A DNA stretch of 64,000 bases from Doryteuthis pealeii (Eukaryota; Mollusca; Cephalopoda; Myopsida; Loliginidae): positions 72,318,494 to 72,382,493 of the forward strand of contig CM042150.1 in NCBI GenBank assembly GCA_023376005.1. The letters are read 5' to 3'. Shown here one piece after another: positions 58,522 to 64,000 of this stretch. Both the position numbers and the translations under genes were made by a program. Under the pieces are notes generated by a model. The model was not told the DNA's origin, did no database searches, and saw nothing but the letters and a program-made list of their open reading frames with translations. The stretch's first letter is position 1, and every line of letters starts with the position of its first letter.

Positions 58522-59029
58522 GGGACATTCCATATCAATTCACCAGGGCCTTACAGTTCTTTGGTAAACTTAAGCAGACATAGTAGATATTAGGAAAAAA
58601 TATTATGAAAATTGAAGAGGACATATTTTCTATAGACTGACTGTTAACTACATAGGTGAAAAGTTGTTGATTTTGGAATCAATGCATTTGGGTGAGCAAA
58701 ATAAAATTTTCTATCACATATAGGATTAAAATAGTTGAATATTTGGATTCTGCAGTCCTTATTTGCCCTACATACCACATTTCAGAAATATTGAATATAT
58801 GAAAGTATTTTTTAAGAATTAAAAAAAAACATTGAGATTCTGTGACGCTGTGCAGCAAAATAGTAAAATCCTACCCCACCTCTAAAATCGAAATGGTAAA
58901 GTCTAGGACAAAATAATTTGGTACACTTTCCTAATTCATGAAGGGAAACATTTGTGTCAAATTTCAAGTAATTCGGTGTCAGTGGGTGCAGATTTCAACT
59001 TTTGGCGGTGTTTTGACATGGAATGACCC
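58522..59029. mobile_element. 508-bp MITE with GGGWCATTCCATRTCAA termini
   Basis: The left end GGGACATTCCATATCAA and right end TTGACATGGAATGACCC are inverted copies, flanked by AAAA on both sides. Interior non-coding. Similar termini are common in invertebrate MITEs. Confidence 0.75.
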
Positions 59030-60139
59030 AAAAGCAAAATATTTACTTTTAGAAAATAATATATAGTAATAATTTTAAAGATATTATTTACATCTTTACT
59101 AAATTTACTCCTATTTTTAATGAAATTTAACCCTAAGATTTTTTTTTTATAATCGTGTGGTGATACTTCCTAAAACATGCAAGGCAGCACCTAGTCATAA
59201 TATACTTGATGTCATGAGGACTGCCAGAAACAAAACCCAGCAGGCTGCCCAAGATTGCACCAAAATTCACTGAACCTGTGTTGCGTCATAGAGACTGCTG
59301 CCAACATGGGAGATGCAAGGGTCATGTATGATGGTATCAAAAAAGCTACAGGCCATCCATCATGAAAACTAGTATAGTTTTCAAGTCTAAGATGGGAAGA
59401 CTCATCACTGACTAAGGGAAGCAACTGCAACACTGGGTTGAGCACTACCTAGAGCTGTAGGCAACGTAAAATTTAGTAATGGACTATGCCTTAAATACCA
59501 TCCCTGATTTACTAATCATGAGTTAGCTGGACACACCACCAACCATGAAAGAGCTCAGTAAAGCCATTTATTTTTTCTATAGCTGCACCAGAGACTGCCA
59601 TTCAAAAATTGACCTGCTTAGCCACTTGTGCAGATAAAAAAATAATATTTGGACACTATGCCATTGTCTTTACCATTGTCTTTAGTATGCCAAATTCCCT
59701 GTAAGTTAGTTATTCAGAATAACATGCTCATCTTGTTTTAATGACAACAATTCACTTATGATCAAGTTTTATGTCTTGTATCTCTTAACCTCTTTTGAGT
59801 AAATATATTCTAAATTATATTCGTTCATTTTATAAATCTGTCAAATATTTAACCCAGATTTTACATATCAGATGTAATGGTGCAACTCTTTTGAAAATGA
59901 TACTTCAGTGATATTTCTAGCGTTCAATCAACCTTTCAAAGAAGAAATCATGACTGCTTTGTTGTATATTACACATGAAAATCTTTTATTCTTAAATACC
60001 CACAAACATTTGGTTATGTGTCTGTATTTTCTGTACTTTGTAATTTTTATCTTTTTGAAATTGATTAGCTTTTAAATGTTATGCTTTCATGCCATTTAAA
60101 TGGTGTATTTTGTTTTGTTTTTTAAAAATTATTTTACAG
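59030..60139. other. PAN2 intron 2, 3' part
   Basis: No element or exon recognised. It ends in ATTTTACAG at 60131-60139. Confidence 0.5.
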
Positions 60140-60260
60140 TGATGAATACATGGAAGATATGCAATGTATGATTATGACTAGTCCAGAATCTGTATTGATG
60201 GGTGGCCATCAGACAAAGGTTATTGAACTTGATCTTAACAAATTAGAGCAGATACGTCAG
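60140..60260 (+). CDS. PAN2: PAN2, coding exon 3
   Basis: Completes the codon split from exon 2 (AA+T) and encodes DEYMEDMQCMIMTSPESVLMGGHQ and KVIELDLNKLEQIRQ (the vertebrate protein has LLVGGLQNHVLEIDLNTVQE). Ends CGTCAG|GTAAGA, phase 0. Together the three exons give 179 residues. Later WD40 blades, the pseudo-UCH domain and the exonuclease must lie beyond 64000, because I found no further exon in the last 3.7 kb. Confidence 0.92.
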
Positions 60261-60744
60261 GTAAGAAATGTTGCTTAGATGCATTTTAATACTTATTCTT
60301 TGTCATTCATTCATATCATAGTCTGAATGTATCTCTGTATCATAGGTTTTTCATCATTAATTATAATAATTTTTTAGATATCTATAATGAAAAAGATAAA
60401 TTTATAGAATTAAGACATGAGGGATTTCTTAGTAATTTCTTGTAAGTGTTTCTCTGTATTTTGTCTCTATTTTTTCCATTTTCGAAAGATTAAATGATAC
60501 AAATCTATGTTTCTTTGTGACTAAATTCTGATTAGTCTGAAGCTTTATGCACTTTCTATTTCTGGGAGATGATGGTGGTAAGAATATTGTGGTGACTTTA
60601 GACCACTTGTAAGTACATCAGTCAGCGGGACATGTGGTCAAGACACATAGAAAATAAAAGTAGCATTCCCAGTCCATCAGCCGTTCCAACATTGACAAAT
60701 TTACATCTTAATCCATTCAACTTGTAATTTCTCACATATTTCTG

Positions 60745-61245
60745 GCCCAATCTTTAAATATGGCTGGAATGAAAATAAAATAATCTTTCTAAATATGGTA
60801 TTTGTATGTGCTTTTATCCATTGAATTATTTTTTACAGCAGGTTAAATGGTATTTAGCTTCAAACAACGTAAATGCAAAATATGGATTTTTTCAGACTAA
60901 ATTTTACATGTTACTTTGTTTTGCAAATCGCAAAGGGACCAATCTTTATAAATATTCTTGAAATTGTACAATTAGAAGACACTTTAAACTATAACCAGAA
61001 AGTTGTTCTTTTCTTCTCTGACCCATGAAGCGAAAGAACATACATTTTACATAAGAGTGCCTTTATCAAAATTACTCCAAAAATAAAAAATGAAGAAGAA
61101 ATTGCTCCATAATTTCAAGTAGGATGTCTATTTTGAACCCAAAATTTTGGAGGTTTAAATTCTCATAACTTTTGAACCATTGGGGATATGTGCATTAATT
61201 AAAACAGTTTTGCACTCCATTTGCAGAGCTCTTTATAACTATGTG
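60745..61245 (-). repeat. long dispersed repeat, copy 8 (minus)
   Basis: Blocks TTTATCCATTGAATTATTTTTTACAG through CATAACTTTTGAACCATTGG, in PAN2 intron 3. Confidence 0.8.
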
Positions 61246-61310
61246 ATTAGATAATTCTAGAAAGAAAAAAAATAGAGGGGGAAAAATAAATATTTAAATC
61301 AATAGGTCTT

Positions 61311-61682
61311 TGTTGAGGGGGGGGCGAAAAGAAGCAGGTCAAACGCCTTCTCGAAGGATAAAACATTGACTTCGTCGATACAATCCTTAGCAGCTAATGG
61401 TCGTCGTTGTCACCTTAGCAGCTAATGTCGCAACACTCCCTTCTGCAATCACCCACTTCTACTTATACACCATTTCCCCGCTATCATCCGGGCGTCTGCG
61501 CTCACATACGGGACTGTGGCATCTTGACTCCGGAGCCCGCGCCAATGTGTCGCCCTTTCACATTCTGAAGAATGCGGGTTCGATTCTAGATTGGTCCTAC
61601 ACGCTAGGCAAAGCCTAGCCCGCTTCCTTCGAGAATACAGCAAGCCTTCACGCCCGCTACTCACCTTGTGTTCTCTGTCACA
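61311..61682 (-). mobile_element. 3' LTR of a minus-strand Gypsy element
   Basis: On the minus strand TGTGACAGAG (61682) to CCCCTCAACA (61311), 372 bases, with a GTGTATAAG TATA motif near 61465. Immediately upstream on that strand is CAGGGGGGAG, a polypurine tract (61692-61683). Together with the integrase fragment it marks the 3' end of one element. Confidence 0.7.
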
Positions 61683-61692
61683 CTCCCCCCTG

Positions 61693-62425
61693 ATCTCATG
61701 ATCACACAATGTGCAGGATGGGAGTGGCCTTTTTGTTATCGCACTCCTTCGAAGCGGTACGTGCACCACAGTTTCCGCCTCTGAATCGTCTGACGGGCTA
61801 GCGGTTGTGTCATTGACATTCAATAACAACTCGTCACTGATTGGCTCATCATCTTCGTCGGTAGATGAATAATCCACCTCCACAGCAGGGCGGAGATTGC
61901 GTACGTGACCAGGACAAATTGATGACTGACCACACCAGTCACTTGCCCCCGCTTGAATCTGGTGGTACATCGACTGCCTGGGGGTTTCACCCAAACGGAA
62001 TCCCCCACAGCATATGGCCCACAAACCACTTCGTCGACAGGTGACTGCACAACGTCAATTCCTTTTACCCGCACCTGGTACGTGTGGATGGCATTTGCGG
62101 GTTTGGTTACCGGGGACAACCCGTCCTTCGGCGTCACATTGTACCAGTATGTTGCCTCTACAACGGTGCACTGCTTCCTAGTGGGAATCCTCTTGATACT
62201 GCGGTGACTTCTTTCTGCGATACTGTTACCTGATGGCATATACGCACATCACAGCCGTAGTTGGAACCCCCATTCACACAGAAACTGCCTTACTTGCTGG
62301 CTACAGAAGGGTGTTCATTGTCGGCTAATATTTCCTCTGGTGCACCTTGTTCATAAATTGCGGACGATAGCCGTCGAAGAAAGCTTGCTGAGTCTTGCTG
62401 TGCCGGGTCTTTTTTTGTTTCTAGG
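61693..62425 (-). pseudogene. Gypsy integrase C-terminal part, minus strand
   Basis: The minus strand from about 62425 reads DPAQQDSASFLRRLSSAIYEQGAPEEILADNE. It continues in MPSGNSIAERSHRSIKR, YWYNVTPKD, HTYQVRVKGID, GPYAVGDSVWVK and RCTTRFKRGQVTG. In another frame it ends with VRNLRPAVEVDYSS and an acidic tail with VPLRRSA and CTLCDHEIRGEC. Frame shifts show decay. The upstream end joins a copy of the long dispersed repeat. Confidence 0.8.
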
Positions 62426-62655
62426 ACCCGTGGTAATGAAAATATGAGGGCAATGTTGAAGGCTATTTGTTTAAAAAATATGAGAGATGCAAAAAAGAAG
62501 CACTATGTCCGTAATATTAGAGAGTTTCAAAATTATTTTCATATAAAATTTGTGAAATTTAAAGATTTCTATACTGTTTGGGATTTGCTCCGAAAGTTTA
62601 GATTTTGAAGAAAAAACTCAAATTTACGTGACTTTCGGATGTTGATTACCAAAAT
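62426..62655 (-). repeat. long dispersed repeat, copy 9 (minus, partial)
   Basis: Contains AAAAAAGAAGCACTATGTCC, TCAAAATTATTTTCATATAA and GGGATTTGCTCCGAAAG, reverse oriented. Confidence 0.75.
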
Positions 62656-63155
62656 CTAGACATGAATTAAAAAATATGAGGTAGTTAAGTTATATAACTT
62701 ATTTAAAGAAACTTAACTTACATTTCGTAAATTGTAAACTAACAGTAAAAGTATAAAGAAATATCTAAATAAATACATACATATAGTTGTTGAAAGTTAA
62801 ATGTGAAATACAATGTCCTGTAAATGTTACGAAATACATTGTTCTAATGTATGTAACTTACTTGAATAAGAAAATTTAATAAAGAATATAATTTTAATAA
62901 TAAATAAATAGACAGATTAAAAAAAAGATGAAGTCACCACTTCCCTTTTTTTTTCTTTTTCTTTTTTTACTAAAAACCGTTAAGATAAATGGTCTTTCGA
63001 CAAATATGTATATAGTATATACTTATCTAGTATTTCTTTTACACATTTATTAACTTCTTTCTTTTCTTTTTTTTTTTTTAAACTTTAGAAGTTACTTTAA
63101 TTCATTCCTATTAGTGATGTCTCGAATTTTAACGTTTATTTCGACTGTTTATTCA
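62656..63155. other. no gene seen
   Basis: AT-rich, with T-runs near 62950 and 63070. Confidence 0.5.
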
Positions 63156-63312
63156 TTAGAGCTGTAAAATAATAATAATAATAGGCTGGAATACTCAGAA
63201 GAGGCCTGGAGACTGAAGAGACTTGCTTTCACTCAGCCTCCAGTGAACCACCGGCTACAGCAAGTGAGAAAAACTCAAATGGAGTGAAATAATAATAATA
63301 GTTAGAGCTGTA
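63156..63312. mobile_element. short retroposon with 11-bp target duplication
   Basis: TTAGAGCTGTA occurs at 63156-63166 and 63302-63312 and brackets 135 bases. The insert has AAT repeats at both ends and a GC-richer core (GGCTGGAATACTCAGAAGAG). Duplication plus (AAT)n tail suggests a SINE-like insertion. Confidence 0.65.
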
Positions 63313-64000
63313 TATCTAACTTTATCTTCGATCTGTTTACTTCGACTGTCAGCGTTTGGAAACATCAACCCTTAATAGTAGGATTGGGGTACTTACAACT
63401 CACATAAATTCTCAACACAACCTGGCGCTTGGGTGCAAGCACTGGGGCTTCCAGGTAGGCTTGCCTCTTGTGAAGTGACTCAATACTACCTGAGACAGCA
63501 CCCTGCAACAGTTTGGTAGCCCAGTCATCTTGGACTTTACCCTGCCACTGGACTAACTGCGGAACTGCCAAGATAGTGGCCTGGGGTCTGTGCAGCCTCT
63601 TTCCACTTAAGATATCTCATGCACAAGTTTCACTTCATCTTAAATGTAAACAAAAAGAAGAAAAAAATTCCTAAAATAAACAAACATTATACTATAAAAT
63701 TTCTCGGCAATTGTTTTTAAAAATTTGATGAATCATTTTCTCTTACTTACTCACTCTCTGGTGTTCCTATTTTTTTTTTTTAGTCTGGTCATGGAACGGG
63801 TACTTTAGCTAGTGTATATATATATATATATATATATATATGTTTAATTTTCTTTTACATATATATAATCTTAGAAAGGAAGGAAAAACTCAACACCGTA
63901 ATTCCATAATAAATTTATTTCGATCAAAATTGGGCCTATATAAATCTAAGTTGATTCAATATAGCTCCCCAAAATTTCATCTCATCAGATGGTAGATCAA
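63313..64000. other. no exon seen; (TA)n at 63814-63841
   Basis: A minus-strand ORF (63571-63365) is unrecognised. A T-run plus TAG at 63782 resembles a splice acceptor, but what follows soon becomes a TA repeat. The last 110 bases look like dispersed repeat. Confidence 0.4.

Noticed and set aside
63365..63571. Minus-strand ORF with QLVQWQGKVQDDWATKLLQG
   Set aside because: Looks protein-like, but I recognise no family and see no exon borders; left unassigned.
63782..63815. Possible PAN2 exon 4 after a T-run and TAG
   Set aside because: The translation (SGHGTGTLA) does not continue the PAN2 sequence and runs into a TA microsatellite after about 30 bases.

Overview
This is an AT-rich metazoan window with split genes. 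Only two host genes can be supported, both on the + strand: a phosphonoacetaldehyde hydrolase (two coding exons, 17344-20232) and the first three coding exons of PAN2 (46971-60260), which runs off the right edge. The rest is intron or intergenic DNA packed with transposable-element debris. Long introns, tRNA-derived SINEs, mariner, Helitron, LINE and Ty3/Gypsy remnants, plus a phosphonatase gene, suggest a marine or freshwater invertebrate. A mollusc or other lophotrochozoan is my best guess, but the sequence does not prove it.

Layout. 1-9 kb: an LTR-retroelement fragment, a mariner made of two inverted pieces, a fold-back element with a tRNA-like core, a tRNA-Cys-like SINE and a head-to-head LTR pair, ending at a 200-base gap (8801-9000). 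9-17 kb: inverted-repeat elements and a decayed unrecognised ORF family. 17.3-20.4 kb: the phosphonatase gene, with a one-base frame break in exon 1. 20.5-27.3 kb: a satellite of about 53 monomers of 130 bp, nearly all identical. Each monomer carries a tRNA-like RNA polymerase III promoter on the minus strand. 27.3-47 kb: LTRs, Gypsy integrase pieces in both orientations, a SINE with target-site duplication, a LINE reverse transcriptase, a 2.3-kb fold-back element and many copies of one long non-coding dispersed repeat.

47-64 kb: PAN2. Its 8.5-kb intron 1 holds a Gypsy integrase fragment, a Helitron Rep fragment, and a degenerate but structurally complete Gypsy element (49010-55368). That Gypsy is itself interrupted by a solo LTR and by a 1.6-kb CAGGG-ended DNA element. 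Introns 2 and 3 hold more dispersed repeats, a MITE, another Gypsy 3' end with LTR, and a short retroposon.

The two host genes have no evident functional link. The phosphonatase would act in 2-aminoethylphosphonate catabolism; PAN2 acts in mRNA deadenylation. All transposon coding regions seen are broken. The most unusual item is the tRNA-derived satellite array; the nested and palindromic transposon structures come next.
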